A DNA stretch of 64,000 nucleotides from Geosiphon pyriformis (GCA_016748015.1 JAAOMT010000519.1:1-64000); one strand, 5' to 3'; counted from the first letter of the stretch, positions 1 to 14,060 are shown. The notes: generated by a model from the letters alone, not told the origin. Made by a program: numbers and translations.

Positions 1-665
1 CTGTGGTCTTCTCTGAGGCTATCCTTGCAATTGTCTGATGTGTTTCTCTAATCTATAAACACAGAATGTTAATGGTCTTTAGCGCTTTTCTAATTCTCAC
101 AATAAAGCTTTTATCAATTAGTAACAACATGAATAATCTTGATCAAGGATTATTCTTCCAAGGGATTCAGTTGATGAATGATAGTTTCATTCAATAAATA
201 ATACAAGTAAGTTTCTTAATACTTTGGGTTGTAATAGTTCAGTTTTAAATATTCTTTTTCATTTCTTTTTAAAGGTTTCTTGGGATATTTAATTTGAAAG
301 TATGATTTAAAGTGGAGTTTGTTGGATAAAATTGGATCTATTGCTTGATAAGTTATGATTTTTATTACTTGATTGATTTTTTCCCAATATTAAAACTACT
401 GTATATATACATGTTTGTAGTTCTACGAGAAAATACTTTTTTTTTGATATTTCAACCTGGTGCTTGCTGCTATCACCAGTTGGTGTTGGCTGCTATTGTG
501 AACTGGTGCTTGCCACTATCGCGAAATGGTGTTTGCTACTATGTTAATCATTACCTTTCTAAGATTATTACTGTGCTATATTATGATTGAATAGTTTGTA
601 TTATTTTTATGATTCTTTTTGCTAAATTTTTAAACCATAACACCAGTTTAATTTAATAGTTATAT
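1..665. other. AT-rich non-coding left edge
   Basis: No credible gene is visible. The only structured element is a small 23-bp tandem repeat at 458-549. An open frame at 345-590 runs straight through that repeat, has no domain-like content and is not called. Confidence 0.6.
458..549. repeat. Four-copy 23-bp tandem repeat
   Basis: Four adjacent units begin at 458, 481, 504 and 527. Each starts TGGTG and carries a GCT(G/A)CTAT-like core about nine bases in. Copies differ at several positions, so this is an old minisatellite. It is GC-richer than its surroundings. Confidence 0.8.
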
Positions 666-1110
666 TTTTCTGATAAGCTATTCTTAAGTTTTTTACTTTT
701 GTTTTACAAGTTTTTTACCAAATTATCCTTGATGTCAATTACTTAATACTTAATTTTTTTAGTTTTAGTAAACAACAAAAAAAATAAAAACAATAAAAAA
801 CAATAAAAAAAAATAAAAATTTAATATTTTGTTAATAACTGTAATTAAGAATTATTGGTTTAATGTGATTAAGTATTAAATTCTATTAACATAAATTGTT
901 AATAGTATAGAAGTGATTAATATTTCTTAATCAAATAATAACAACATAAATTGGATAGTAATAGATATTTTTATTAATATAAATATAATTCTATTTCAAG
1001 TTATAGAAAACTATCTTTTGAAAAAAAAAATATTGGATAATTATTTGTTTTTAGCTACTGTTTTGTTTTTTTTGCTTTTAATATTCTTACTATATATATA
1101 TAATTTGTAT
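666..1110 (+). repeat. Left arm of ~450-bp inverted repeat
   Basis: Reverse-complement partner of 6210-6672. The outer limit is set by loss of similarity left of the TTTTCTGATAAGCTATTCT motif near 666. The arm contains A-rich tracts at 776-825 that pair with T-rich tracts at 6528-6558. Confidence 0.75.
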
Positions 1111-2839
1111 TATATAAAATCTTACACATTTTTACTTTTTTTCTATGTTATTTTTTAAAAATGTGCTTATTTCTAAAAATGTGTCATAATTTTTTGAAAA
1201 TGTGTTTATTTATTAAATATTATTCTTTTATTAGTTTATTTTGTAATTTGTTTTTTCTATTTTTTTTGGTACTCTTTTTTTATAAATAATATTGGTTTGT
1301 ATTTGTTTAAATAATTTCAAACCATATAAAAAAAGATAATATAATGTCTTACTAAAAAAGTTATATGACAAATTGGCTTTAAACTTAAAATTTCTTTTAA
1401 CTATAATGTTTTATTTATAATACATACTTATAATACAAAACTGAATTAAGATCTATAACTAACTATAAATTACAAAATAAATAATATTAAATAAGAAAAC
1501 TGCTTATTCATAATAGCTTTTCTAAACACTATATTAACAAAAAAAAATATTAAAATAAACTTTAGTCAAATTTTACTTAAACAAACTTTTAGTTAACAAA
1601 AAAATTCCAAATATCTATGTAATTTATTTTTTTTAGCAATTAAAATTAGCTTGTTACTGATTTTCAATAATGTTATTTTAATATTTTAGTTAATTAAAAT
1701 AGTTATTGTTTTTTTATTATTAATTAAGATATTATTAAACAAAAAAAATTCAATAGTAATATTTAGTATGTACTATATAAAAGCTTAACTATTTCTAATT
1801 TAGATAGTATTATTAATAAAAACACTAATTGCAAAAAAAGAAGTCTTCTTTTTTTTGGCCTCTATTCTGTCTGTTTTAACTACAAACTTGATGTAATCTA
1901 ATATCTACATAAATGTTTATGTTTCTTAACTTTACACCAAAAAAATCATAAAAATTTTTTTAAAGAAAAAAAAAACCCATTTCATTTTGATTCAGTTTAT
2001 TATACATCTAATATCTGTCTGTAAAACCAAAATTAATCATAATCTTATTTATTTTGTCTTCATAAATGCTATCAAAAAAATTAATAAATTTTTTACATAT
2101 CTTAATACATTATAAACTGGCTTTTAAATAAAATTAACCAACAAAGTTATAAGTTTTATGCATGTTTTACAACATTAATCAGATTTTGCTGTTCTTTTTC
2201 AAATTATTTTCAATCATTAAGCCAATAGCAAAAACAAAAAACTATTAAAGTATTCTTTAAAACAGAAAAATTGTCTTTATAAAAAACATTAAATTTATTG
2301 TATACAAATAAAATTCAATTCGAAAAAATTTTAAAAAAATTTTTCTTAGTTATTTTAATTAAAGCAATTAGTTTAGTGTTTATAAAAATTCCATCTCAAT
2401 CATAAGATTTAAATATTATTAAAACTCATGCTTTTTTTTACAAAGTTGATATTATACTTAGAAATAGACAAAAGTTCAAAAAAACCAAAAAACTCTTAAT
2501 AACACTCTCATTGTAATGCTTTTATAACTTATTTAAAATATTATTCAAATTAACAGTTTTTCTATTTGGCAAATTTTTTATTATTCCAAACCAATTCTTT
2601 AAAACTAATAATACTTACAATATTTAAAAAATACTATTATTAATATAACTTTAAAAAATATACTGATTAATTTAAAGCTTTAATAGTGTTTTAAAGACTA
2701 TGTACTTTCTAGTCTAATTTTTTATAATAGCATCAATATTGAATTTAATGAAATTAAATTCTAAAACTAGTTTCTTATCAATCATTAAATAATTTAATAT
2801 TATTTTATAAAAAAGTTTTTTTAATATACTTTTAATTAT

Positions 2840-5320
2840 ATAGTTTTTATCTAAACAAAAAATTTTCATTTTTTTTTAATTGCATATTTAATAACAATTG
2901 TTTCAACAGCTTTGAATTCATATATTTTGGACTTGTAATAACTTTTTTGATCATAAACAAATAGCTAAAAATATTTATTGTTTTAGTATTACTTTGAATT
3001 ATGATTTGCACTTTAGAAGTTTTTTCCACATTAAAAACCAACTAAGCATAAAAAAAAAAGTTTTTTAAACACATTATCAGACCTAAAAAATTTCACTAAT
3101 TTGGTAATTAGTAACTCTAATTTGTAAAATTTTAATAATTGTTTATTGAAAGAACATTTAGCTTTACTATACTAATATTTAGAAAATGTTTTATCAACTA
3201 ATACAACTATAATATTTCATAAAAACTCTAATATTGTATTCAAATCTCTTTTTTTACTTGTCTCATTAAACTTATTTATAACCAAAAAAAGCTTTGTTGA
3301 AAAAAAGTTATAAAAATTATCTTACTTAATAATATTAGTATCTTTAATCTTGAATTTTTAATAATTTTTATTTACTTGTTTGTAAATACTATTTAAATAA
3401 GCATCCAAAAAACTTTTTAATTCAATTAAAACTATAATTGCCTTGTAATTAGTATTAAAAAAGTCAAATACAGAGCCAATTTTATGACTTATAATTGCTA
3501 AAATTAAATTATTACTAATAAAAATATAATCAATAATTCTTTTAGCTCTTTTAAAGTTGTTTTAAATAAGAATTTTAGTTAAAAAATATTTATAAAGCAA
3601 ATTAACTAGACCCAAATTTGAACATTTTTTGAAAATTGTACTTTTTTTAGAATTATTCTTATTGAAATCACTATTTAAAACCATAAAAAAACTAAAATTA
3701 ACTGCTTTAAAAATAACAAAATTGACATTAAAAGCTTGATCAAATCATGTACCAATAAATATATTAGTATACAGACCCAAAATCATGGCTAATAGTTTAT
3801 TTTTAAATAAAAACTACATAAAAATGACCCAATTAACAATCTTTTTAACTTTTGAGATATGCTAAGCCAGAAAATTGTTTATAATAATTGTTACTTTAGC
3901 ATTAAAAAATTTTTGTCTAGATCAAATGTAAAAATTCTTACATTATTAAATTTATACATAATCTATAATCTAATATTAGATCTTAATTTTGTTTTTGTAA
4001 TAATTAAAACCATATTTTCCATATTTATATGTTAATAAACAATGTCTTTTTGTTTAATAAAGACATTAATATTTTGAATATTACATATATCAAACTTTCA
4101 AACTAAGTTACTTATTGAGAAAAAAAATATATTAAAAAAATCTAAACCAGCAGACAATTGATCTAATCTTTTCAAAACTAAACTTATAAAAACCTTAAAA
4201 GCAACTATTTTCGATTTTAAATTACTTATTTTAATTATTAAAACTTTTAAGCTACTTAAAACCAAATTTAATGTCTTATTTTTTGTAATTAAAAAAGAAA
4301 AAAAAAGTAACATTAACAGATCATCCAAAATTATGTTCAAATCTAGTCTTAAATTTAATATCACAAAAACAGTCAAAGAAAAAAATTAAGAGATAGATGT
4401 CAGAAATAACAAATTTATATTGTTTAGTTTTTATATAATATTAGATATTTGATTAACCAAAAACTCTAAAGAACATTCCAATAAAATTATATAAATATTA
4501 ATAGACAAATTATTTTAAACAACAGAAAAATTTTTATTAATATATAAAATATTAAAAAAAAGTGATCCAAAACCAGAACTAAAGCTAATACCATTAAAAA
4601 AAACAACAAATAAAACCACTTGTGTCTATAATTTGCCATTAAAAACAACAGAACATAAAATAAATACACTTTTTTTTGTATATAATTTGGCCAATTAAAG
4701 ATAATTCTTATTTAATGAAATTTTTTTATAAGTTTTCAAAAAAAGTAAGATAAATGTATTTGATATATCATACTTTAAAGCTAAATGTTCAAAACACTCA
4801 CATTTTTCATATTAAATTAAACTCAATCTAATCCAAAAAATTTAATGTCATCTAAAATTGGCTTTATATAAAAAGTTAACTTTAATTTCTTTTTTAATTT
4901 AAAGCCAATTATTATACAACAAACTTTATTGCCAGTTTTAAATAATTAATTAATAATATAAGTTTTCTTACCAGCTTTTTTTAGCAAAGTACTAAGATTA
5001 TAAGCAGTTATTTCTATAAAAAAGTAAATAAAAGTGCTTTAAACTGATTTTTAAACATTTATGTATTATGATCTTTTACAACTATAGCCATTTTTATTGA
5101 ATTTTTTCGATTAAAAATAACTATTTGGCCGCTAATTAATTTGTTTAATTCAATTTGGTAAATTTTACCACAGTTTTTTGTTACAGTTCAATTAATTGTA
5201 ATTAGAATAACACAATTTAACCAAATACAGATATTATAACAACAATTATTTTTTTTAGTATGTGATATTGAAATTTCTTTGATTATTATAGCCCAATTAA
5301 TCTAATTTCTAGTTTTTTAA
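2840..5320 (-). pseudogene. Decayed non-LTR retrotransposon-like ORF (APE endonuclease / RT region)
   Basis: No intact frame exists, but the minus strand translates for long distances with few interruptions, whereas the plus strand does not. At 3543-3484 it reads RIIDYIFIS, the form of the conserved C-terminal motif of APE-type endonucleases (R-x-D-Y-I). About 20 codons further it reads FFNTNYKAII, which resembles a decayed (T/S)DH motif, the next APE landmark. A linker typical of APE-RT polyproteins follows (SFLDAYLNSIYKQ, then a Lys-rich stretch). The short frame 2847-3041 continues the same collinear protein. I infer a LINE-like element from motif order. Reverse-transcriptase catalytic residues are not visible, and the exact ends are unknown. 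Confidence 0.42.
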
Positions 5321-6041
5321 TATTATTATTTATATTAATTTCTTTTTTTTAACCAATAATATAGTTTTATTCATGTTTTTTTTTAATGTAAATATTGATT
5401 TAATAATTTCTTTAAATTTTGATAAAGTAATAGTTTTCTTAAAACCATTAATTAATAGAAAAATTTTTCTGATTATTTAAGTTTTTGTCTTAGTTGATAT
5501 GTCTTTTACCAGTGAAAGATTAATGTTTAAAGCAAAAAAATTTTTAATAAATATCTTAACCAAAGTTTTGACAATCTTTAAGTCAATTTACTTTTTGTAC
5601 AAAAAGATATTGAGAAAAAAAAGGAGTTTTTTATTCTTATCTATATTATAATTAATTGTACTTATAAAAAAATCATATTCTTAACTAATATTTACTCTTT
5701 TAATTTTAGAAGTAGTTGCTATTAAGCCAAAAAAAAAAAGTTATTACTAATACTTAATAAAATACTATTATTTTTACTATTATCAGATTCATTGTTTATA
5801 TTAAAATATATATAACTACTAATACTAAATTTGATCAAAAAAATATTTTTATTATTATTAAAGTACTTAATATTACCAACAAAAATCTTTTTTTTTGGGA
5901 AAAAAAACTTTTAATAAGATCATAAAAAGCTTTTTTAGACACTTTTTTTTAGATATATTGTTATTGTTACTCATAAAAATTAGGAATTATAATAGGTAGA
6001 TAGAATGGCTAATTAGAAATAAGTATAATAATAGAAATTTC

Positions 6042-6180
6042 AAGATTTTTCTCAAGAAATTGCAGGATTTTAGAATTCCAAAATCTTAAGATTTTTTTCA
6101 AAAAATTGCAAGATTTCAGAATTCCAAAATTTTAAAATTCCTCTTAAAGAATTGCAAGATTCTAGAATTCCAGAATTTTT
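6042..6180. repeat. Three-copy 46-bp tandem repeat
   Basis: Units begin at 6042, 6088 and 6134. Each contains an AATTGCA(G/A)GATT core followed by (T/C)(T/A)AGAATTCCA or a close variant, including an EcoRI-like GAATTC. The array lies just inside the right inverted repeat of the 666-6672 element. Confidence 0.78.
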
Positions 6181-6209
6181 GGCTAAAGAAATTAAAAAAA
6201 TTCAAGAAA

Positions 6210-6672
6210 TCTTGTATAACAGTAATTATATATATATAGTAAGAGTATTAGAAGCAGAAAAAACAGAATCTAATTTAAAATTAATATCTATAATTAATTA
6301 ATTATCCAAAATTTCTTTCTTTAAAAAGTAGTTTCTACAACTTGAAATAAAATCTAATCATATATCAATAAAATATTGATTATTACCCAAATCCATATTA
6401 TTATCATTTAATTAAGAAATATTAAAATTATTTCTATTTTATTAACATTTTATGTTGATAGAATCTAATACTTAATTATACTAAACCAATAGCTTTTGAT
6501 TATGACTATTGACAGAATACTAATTTTTTTATTATTTTTTTTTATTATTTTTTTGTTGTTTACTAATTGATTAAAAAATTAATGTGCAGAGTTACTAATA
6601 TCAGGAAAGATTGGTAAAAAACTCATAAAACAAAAGTAGGAACTCGAAAATTGAGAATAGCTTACCAAAAAA
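6210..6672 (-). repeat. Right arm of ~450-bp inverted repeat
   Basis: Matches the left arm in inverted orientation. The outermost shared motif is GAGAATAGCTTACCAAAAAA at 6653-6672. Past this point the two flanks are unrelated. Confidence 0.75.
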
Positions 6673-9600
6673 AACTGGCCATCAAGCTAAGAAAGAAATT
6701 AATGAAATAAATTATTCTAAGAGACAACTGAAACAACTATTGAATTTCTGTTCATTATACAAAGCACTTAACAAAAAAACCTTCAAATTACAAATATTTT
6801 TAAAAACTAACACTGATTTGTATTAATTGAACACCAAGTTATTGGTTTATTATTTACTCTAACCACCCAAATAATCATCTGTAATACTACCTAAACCAGT
6901 TACCAAGTTTACTATAAAGAGATTATTTGCTTAAAAATATTACAAGAAAATAACAAGAAAAAATAAAAGCTTTTATTTTTAAAAATATGCTTTTTAGAAA
7001 ATTTGAAACATAGAAGAAAAAAAAGTTTTTATTTTATTTTTTTATAATTTGAACTTTTAAATACTTTGTATATAATTTAAATTCAATGTAAAATAATTCT
7101 ATTAAATTAAATTTTTAATTATTTACAAATATTTTATATACAAATATTAATAATTTCTTAAAATAAAGCAAAATTAACACTAAATTAATTATTTTATTAA
7201 CAAAATAAATTAGCAATAAACAATAAATTTTTAAAATTACAATAATATTAAAAAATTAGTTTTTAAGTAAAAAATATTTTTACAATATTACTTAAATAAT
7301 ATTTTATATAAAACAATATTATTTATTATTAAGATTTTAAAAACTTAAACAATCTAATCAAATTAGTTTTAAAACATAAAAAATTATTTTATATAATATG
7401 TACTTTAAAAAAAATAATATAATTTAAAAAATAGTAAAACAACATTTTTAGTTTTATATACAAAAAAATGTTTAATAATATGTTAAAATTTATAATTATT
7501 GTTAAAAAAAACTTAATCTATTAGATTTTTAAAGTTAAACAATTTTTTAATAAAGTCAATATTAATTTAATCAAATTATAATTTATTATAATAGCTGTAA
7601 ATTATTTTATCAAATTGCTTAAGCAAAAGCCATATAAAAAATAACACAAAATTAATAACAATTTTATTTGTAAATATAAATGCTAATTAAACTTTTATTT
7701 AATTAGAAAACATATTTTGTAAACAACTTAATAGAAAATTATTTAATATTAAAAGACTTTTATTTTTATTTTAAATAAATAAATAAAAAGTTTTAACTAA
7801 TTACAAAAAAAGCTTTTAAAAAACTTTTTAATAAAATATCTATACTTTTTTTAACAAATTTAAAATTGAAAATAAAGTTTTTTTATATAAAACTAAGATT
7901 AAAAATCGTAAAATAAGAATTTAATAACAAATAAATTAGGCTATTCTATATATATCAAGTTTTAATTAATAAATTATATAATTTAAAACTTTATAATAAA
8001 GTTTAAAAAAAATTGTATATAATAATAAATTGAAATATTATTATTTAAAAATTATTTTCAAATTTTTAATATTATAAATAAATATACAATTTTTTTTAAA
8101 ACTTAAAATTAATAATTATTATTAAATGATTCTAAAATCTAAAAACTTAATTTTTTTTAATTATATTATATTTTTATTAATTTTTTATTTAAAAAATATT
8201 AAATATTAAACAAAATAATTAATAACCACAAAAAAATATTTTGACAAATTACAAGCTATTTTAACAAATTATTAATTATTTTAAATATTTTAATAAATTT
8301 TTAAATGTTTTATAATTCGAAATATTATATAATTTAATTATTGTATTGAATTATATTTATGTATTATACAAATTATATTATTAATTAAATAATAATATTT
8401 AATAATTTGATAAATTAATATGTAATAAATTTAATAATAATATATGTTAATTGATAATAAAAATTATAAAAATAATTTTGTGCAAATTAATAATTTAAAT
8501 TTCTATTGATAATAACAAAAAAGAGTTTTATTATAAATAATAATAAAAAAAACTTTTTTGTACACTTAGTTATTAATTAGAATTGTGTATTAACATAATT
8601 TGTTATATATTTTTCTTTTTTTTAAAATATTATTCTATGTTTTTTATCAAGCAAAATTGCATTACAACTAAAGCATAGTTTATATTCTATTTATTTTGTT
8701 TTTTAAATTTGCCAAATTGTTTAAGCACATATAATTGACAATAATATTTAGTAATAGTTGGCTATTTTTTATCATTATTACAGTATGAATTTTTAAATAA
8801 CTGTTTTTTTTATATAATTAATGTATTTAAGCTTTAGTTATTAATGTTTTAAATTTTTTAACAATTTATTTTAATAAGTATTTGCTAGTTTTTTTTTGGT
8901 TTAATATAATATATTTAAAAGCACTAATTTGTGTTTTTTTGGCATTTTTTTTTTATAATAGTAAAATAGTAAATTGGTACAATAATTGTCTATTCAAAAA
9001 ACTTGACAAGTTTTCAAGATAGATTTTGTTTCTTTTTTTTCAAATTTTATTGATGGTTTTTTAATTAATATTAATTAAAAAAAAAGGTATTAATTTTGCC
9101 AATAAAAGTTTTTATAATTCTATTAGCAATAATAATACATATATTAGCAGCTTAATTAACTTGGCAATCTAATTGGTTTATAAACTGTTTTGTAATAATA
9201 CTGTTTGTTAAACTGCTAAGTTTAATAGTATGATTATCAAAAAACTTAAAATAAATTATAGTATATTGTTATAAATTAGTAAATTTTAATCTAAAATTAA
9301 AACTTTATAAAAAATTATAAAAAGTTATACTAGCAATAACATAAACAAATTCAAAAACCACCAAAAATTTTGTAATTTTAAAAGTAATAAAATAAATATA
9401 ATATTGTCACACTCCACAATTTTTTTTATACAAATCCGATCATGTTGTATATTAAATTTTTTTAAATAATTTATTGAAAATTGATTATTTTTTTCAATAT
9501 CAAAGTATAATAAACATTATTGTGATTAAAGATATATTTGTTCACAGATGCATTTTATTAATTATAGAAATATATATTAAATATTTGTCTAAAAATTTTA

Positions 9601-11828
9601 CTGTCAAGTTTCTAAATTTAATTTTTTATTTAAATTTATTAACTATCTAATAAATTAATATTTTTAAATAAATATGTGTAAAATTACTATTAAAATATTG
9701 TTATGTTCTATTCCTTTATTTATTTATTCGAAAATTTTATCATAATTAAAAAAAATTTGGCACCTGTTTGTAATTGATATCATCTTCACAATTATTTGCA
9801 ACTGTAATCAGTTATAACTAATTTATAATGCGAATAATTAAAACACTGTTTTAAAAATATAATTAAATAAACTATGTATTATGTTATGTTTTAACTTTAC
9901 TAATATATTTATAAAAAATAATAAAAATAATTAAACTTGAAAATTTAAATTTATTTTATATAGTTACCAAAAAAAGTTGTAAAATATAATTGTTGGCCAA
10001 TCAAGTGTAGAAAAAAGCATGAGCTGCACTTAATATGAAACATTTACATGTGGATATTAAATTTATTGGTAAAATCTTTATTATTAATTTGTTTTATTGT
10101 ATTTTTTAAGGTTTTAAAAAACAATTCGAATTGATAAAAAGTATTAATTGTTTTAGCATAATAGTAAAGGAAAAGTTCAAAGATAGAGCACAAAAACTTA
10201 TGAATTTATCTTAAAAGAATAGTTTATAATTTTAAAAAAAAAGCATTTATTTATTTGATTTTATTTGTTGGCTTGATATTTTATAATATTATTAAGAAGC
10301 TCAAGTAAAAATTTACAATTAAAAAGAAAGATATTTAAAGTTAAAAATTTGACCAGTTTCTTATAACGAATATCTCTCTTTTATTTCACTTGGTATTAAT
10401 TAACTAATTGAAAAGTATTTTAATGTTAAATTATATTAAATTGTTTTATTGTTTGAAAAGGTTGTAAATAATTGGATATTTTTATGATAATCAGTATATA
10501 ATCGAAATAAATACATTTTAAAAAAATAAACAAAAAGTTGTAAAAATCAAAATAGCTGCTGCTTAATTGATTTTTATATTTTTGGAAATTCGGTTTTTAA
10601 TTATGTTAAATAAAAAAGTGTTATAAAGCTAAACCAAATATTGAAGTCTAGTATCACCCAAGTTTAATTTTTTAAAAAAACTAAATTTTGCATCTCAGAA
10701 CTTATAATAATTCAATTTAAAAATAGTTGATTTTGCAATTTAGTAATTTTTAATTTATAACAACATAGTGAAATATTAAATGTGTTCCAGCGAGATATTT
10801 AAGACCAACTGAAAATAGAAATATTACAAAGATTGCAGCAAAAATGAATAATAAAATGTCTAAAAAAAGAGGTGTGTGTTTTTTTCAACATCAACGAAAT
10901 AGATAACTGTATTTACTAGTTCCTAAACCGTTTTAGATTTTCAAAAAAAGCTTGCTTAACATAAATCTCCATTGACTTATTAAAGAATGGGATTGATTGT
11001 TTATATCGGAAAATGCTTATCCCATTGGTTAAATTTGAAGTCTATTTGTATATGCTATAATTACTCATAATTGTTTTCCAGCATAGGAATCTCATTTGCT
11101 ATTTTGTATAATTAGATGTAAGAACAAATGAATTTATTTATGATATTTTTTTTAGGAAAAGACTTTTTTTGGCTTTACACAGCATTTGAATACTTTAGTT
11201 TCGTGGCTAAAGTAAATTATTGACAGTTATTCATTTAATTCCAAACAACAAATCAAATTCTCATGTTTATTCGATTGAAATCCTGTACAGCAGGACCTAA
11301 TCATATTCTCAAACGCTCGGTTTAAAAATTGAATTTCTGATTAACGAAAAAAATATTATGCTTAACATCTAATTATGAAATTAATTTGCAAGAAACTAAA
11401 TTTCTGGAAATACGAGATGCTAGGTACCTTCTTAGATCTTATTAAGATAGGATTTATCGGAAAAGATAATTTAATTATGCATCGATCTTTTCTCATCCGC
11501 CTGTAGGAAATTGATATTAATTTCAGTGTGAAATGCAATTGTTCAATAAATATTTTCTGAAATGAAAGAACATATTACATTTAATAAGAAAAATTAAACC
11601 ATCTGAAAACATTATCCGCGAAACAATATTTTTGAAACCTAGTCTTCAAATCAAGTATTTCTTTCATAAATATGGAAATATACATTTAAAAACTTAAATA
11701 ATCCAATACCGAATTCTTTTGAAAGAAAGAAACAATGTAAAAATCCAATTCAATTTTTTAAAGAAACAAAAGTTATTTGCTTCTTCATTATTCCAAATAT
11801 CCTCAAAAGTGTTGGCTCTAATTCGGGT
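6673..11828. other. Gene-free, very AT-rich tract
   Basis: Five kilobases without a supportable gene. From 6,950 to about 9,950 the DNA is almost entirely A/T with short homopolymer runs and no frame above background. From roughly 10,000 the composition becomes less skewed towards the lipase-like gene, but frames remain short. I see no inverted-repeat partner for this tract, no RNA gene and no simple-sequence array worth naming. Confidence 0.6.
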
Positions 11829-13251
11829 TCACCACCATCGTTGCCACATTGATTTGCAGTCTCCCATGGTTGTCCCAAAATATGACCCATAATGTGCCTG
11901 AATAGCATCTTCTTCCGGCCCTCCTTGCTTCGAGTTGCAATCCTTGTTGAAAAGAAAGGGTTCAGAAATTGAGAGAATTAAAAATTGCTTTAAAATCTCT
12001 TGTCACATTGGGACTTACAGGGTGCTCCCTAACATCATCCCGTTCCAATTCATATCCAGGGCATTTGTAAACAACATATTCTATGGTAGTATTGGTTTCC
12101 AGACAATTACAATCATGAGCAATCCAATATTCTGTATTGTGATGATAATATTTTTCCCCTTTATCATCCACCAAAGGGAATTGAGGAACTGGATCATTGG
12201 TATGGGTGATTCGATACATTGGGTAGACATCATTAACGAAACTCGAGAACCCTCCATTACCGATTCTTGGTTGCCCAAAAGTAAAAATAAATATATTTAT
12301 ATGGAGCTTAGTTCCAATTATTACTTCTTTTGCGAATTCCAAAGCTGTCAAAACTGCATATGCTAAAATTTTGCAAGAGTTTTCAAAAAATTCTATGAAA
12401 TTCCGAAAATTCTCCTCATTGAAGATAATAACTCCTCTCTCTCACCTCCACCTATTCCATGTCCTGTAAAAGATAAAGGAATTTCATTTTCATCCAAATT
12501 TCCTTTACGTATCAGACTATAAATTTTTTGTAATAGTCTGTTTTTGAATATTAATGTATTCTTATACCAAACTTGATCCACCTTCATCGGAGAGTTTGTA
12601 GCGAATTCGGGATGATAATCTACCATCGTGTTTTTTCTTTGTTTCCATGCTTCGATACTAAGCTCTGGGCTTTTGAAAAAAACCATAATTTCTTCATTTA
12701 CTAGAAAAGCATCAGCTAAACAAAGAATCGAAAATATTGTGAATTTTAAAATGAAAAGGTAATTTTGATAGACCTTATATTATATGCATACCTTCGACTT
12801 GACTACCAGGCACGACTTTCCCTATTTCATTCTTCTCTAAACAATAACCTAAATTTGCGATTCTTGCGTAAATTCCCATCCAATCAAGTAGTTCTGTACT
12901 TTCTAAAAGGGCTTTTGGTGGTATTCGTTTCAAACCGTCCTCACCGAATGATCGAGGATTAAGAGCTCGAAGAATTGTTCTATTCAGATGTTTTTTAAAA
13001 ATTGACTTCTGTCCCAATTTCGCCAAATTTGAAAAAGTTGATGTCAAAAAAAAACTTTTTTTTTGAAGATATAGTTAATTACTTACTTGTAGTTTTCGAG
13101 TATTATGATATATATGTCAGGTTTTGAGATTCTGTTGACGTCTTAAATTTAATTCAAATAAACCTTGCCTTCCTGATATTTGTGCGCCCAATTTTATGCA
13201 AGGATAAAAGAGCAAAAAGAAAAATGCGAACAGATTAAGAGCTTTAGCCAT
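11829..13251 (-). CDS. Secreted class-3 lipase-like protein (A), nucleophile Ser replaced by Gly
   Basis: Alpha/beta-hydrolase of the fungal lipase class 3 family. Downstream exons fit exactly: 13008-12792, 12715-12446, 12362-12019 and 11942-11829 (stop TGA), with GT-AG introns and consistent phases. The ATG at 13251 opens a hydrophobic signal-peptide-like segment (MAKALNLFAFFFLLFYP...). The path from it to the second exon is unresolved, because the frame meets a TGA before the GTAAGT donor near 13087; the 5' end may be broken or use an unrecognised intron. Family landmarks are FTFGQPRIGN, HTNDPVP (catalytic Asp), HNTEYWI and AHYGSYFGTTMGDC (expected catalytic His). The elbow that should read GHSxGG reads GHGIGG (Gly codon 12458-12456). 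This is the same substitution as in the two lipase-like genes at 56-61 kb. Likely secreted; true triglyceride lipase activity is doubtful. Confidence 0.8.
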
Positions 13252-14060
13252 CGATTTGTATCTCTTGATTTTTAACCATATTTAAACGAAGATCGAGTTC
13301 AATATTTAGATAATAAATTAAATGTATGAGAATCTTTGGTATATACAGATCAATTAAATTAAATCATATTTTGGTCTGAAAGTGTGACTTTTTCTTTGAT
13401 ATTTAAATCCTTTGTGGTTCTGTGATGACTAAGAAAACGTGAAAAATTTACTGTGATGTTTTCAGACATATTTTAAATACTTTTATTATATATTCTTGAA
13501 TTTGGCAATCGTTAACTCAAGCATTTTAGAATATATTGAATTATTTAGGCCTTGAAATTCTTGTAGCGAATTATATCTTATAAATAACTTGTTTAATTGG
13601 TTTATAAAAAGTATTTTTTGATTAAGGTTTTATATTACATGTATTGTATTTATTTGTATTTTGAAATTTTCAATTTCCATGTTATCAAGATTCTAAGCTG
13701 TAGGCCGCTCTAGTAGAGTTTGATAAGGTTCAAATGAAGTTAGCACTTAAATAAAGCATATATGAACATAGAAATTTGCTATTATTAGTCAAAGTTTTAG
13801 TAATTTTGTGAGTTATATTTAACAATAAGGCGGAATGATTTGTCTCAACTTTCAGAATTTTTGAGTCACTTTTCTCATATTGGGTCTCTACCTCATTTGA
13901 GAGGGATTTCAAAATAAAAAGAAAACCTTTTCCAACCTAATCAAGCCTAGAGAATAAAAGATCATTGATTGAAAGCAACCCTAAAGAAAACCACTAAGAA
14001 TTTTAAAGCGTAAAGATTTTACTTCTGACAGTGTATCAAACGTTTAAATCATTGCAATTA

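Larger units (their letters stand above)
666..6672. mobile_element. ~6 kb element bounded by long terminal inverted repeats
   Basis: The stretch 666-1110 aligns almost end to end, with substitutions and small indels, to the reverse complement of 6210-6672. Shared landmarks are TTGTTGTTTACTAA, TAACTTGAAAT, TTAAGAAATATTAA and ATTATATATATATAGTAAG. Similarity ends at AGCTTA(T/C)CA(G/A)AAAAA on both outer sides, which sets the boundaries. TIRs of this length are known in Mutator-like, Maverick and some unclassified eukaryotic DNA transposons, and also arise from two inverted copies of one repeat. The interior is degraded; its only coding trace is a minus-strand retroelement-like ORF. I did not identify a target-site duplication. 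Class assignment is open. Confidence 0.72.

Noticed and set aside
345-590. 81-codon plus-strand frame near the left edge
   Set aside because: It crosses the 23-bp minisatellite, has low-complexity flanks, and shows no domain or splice context.
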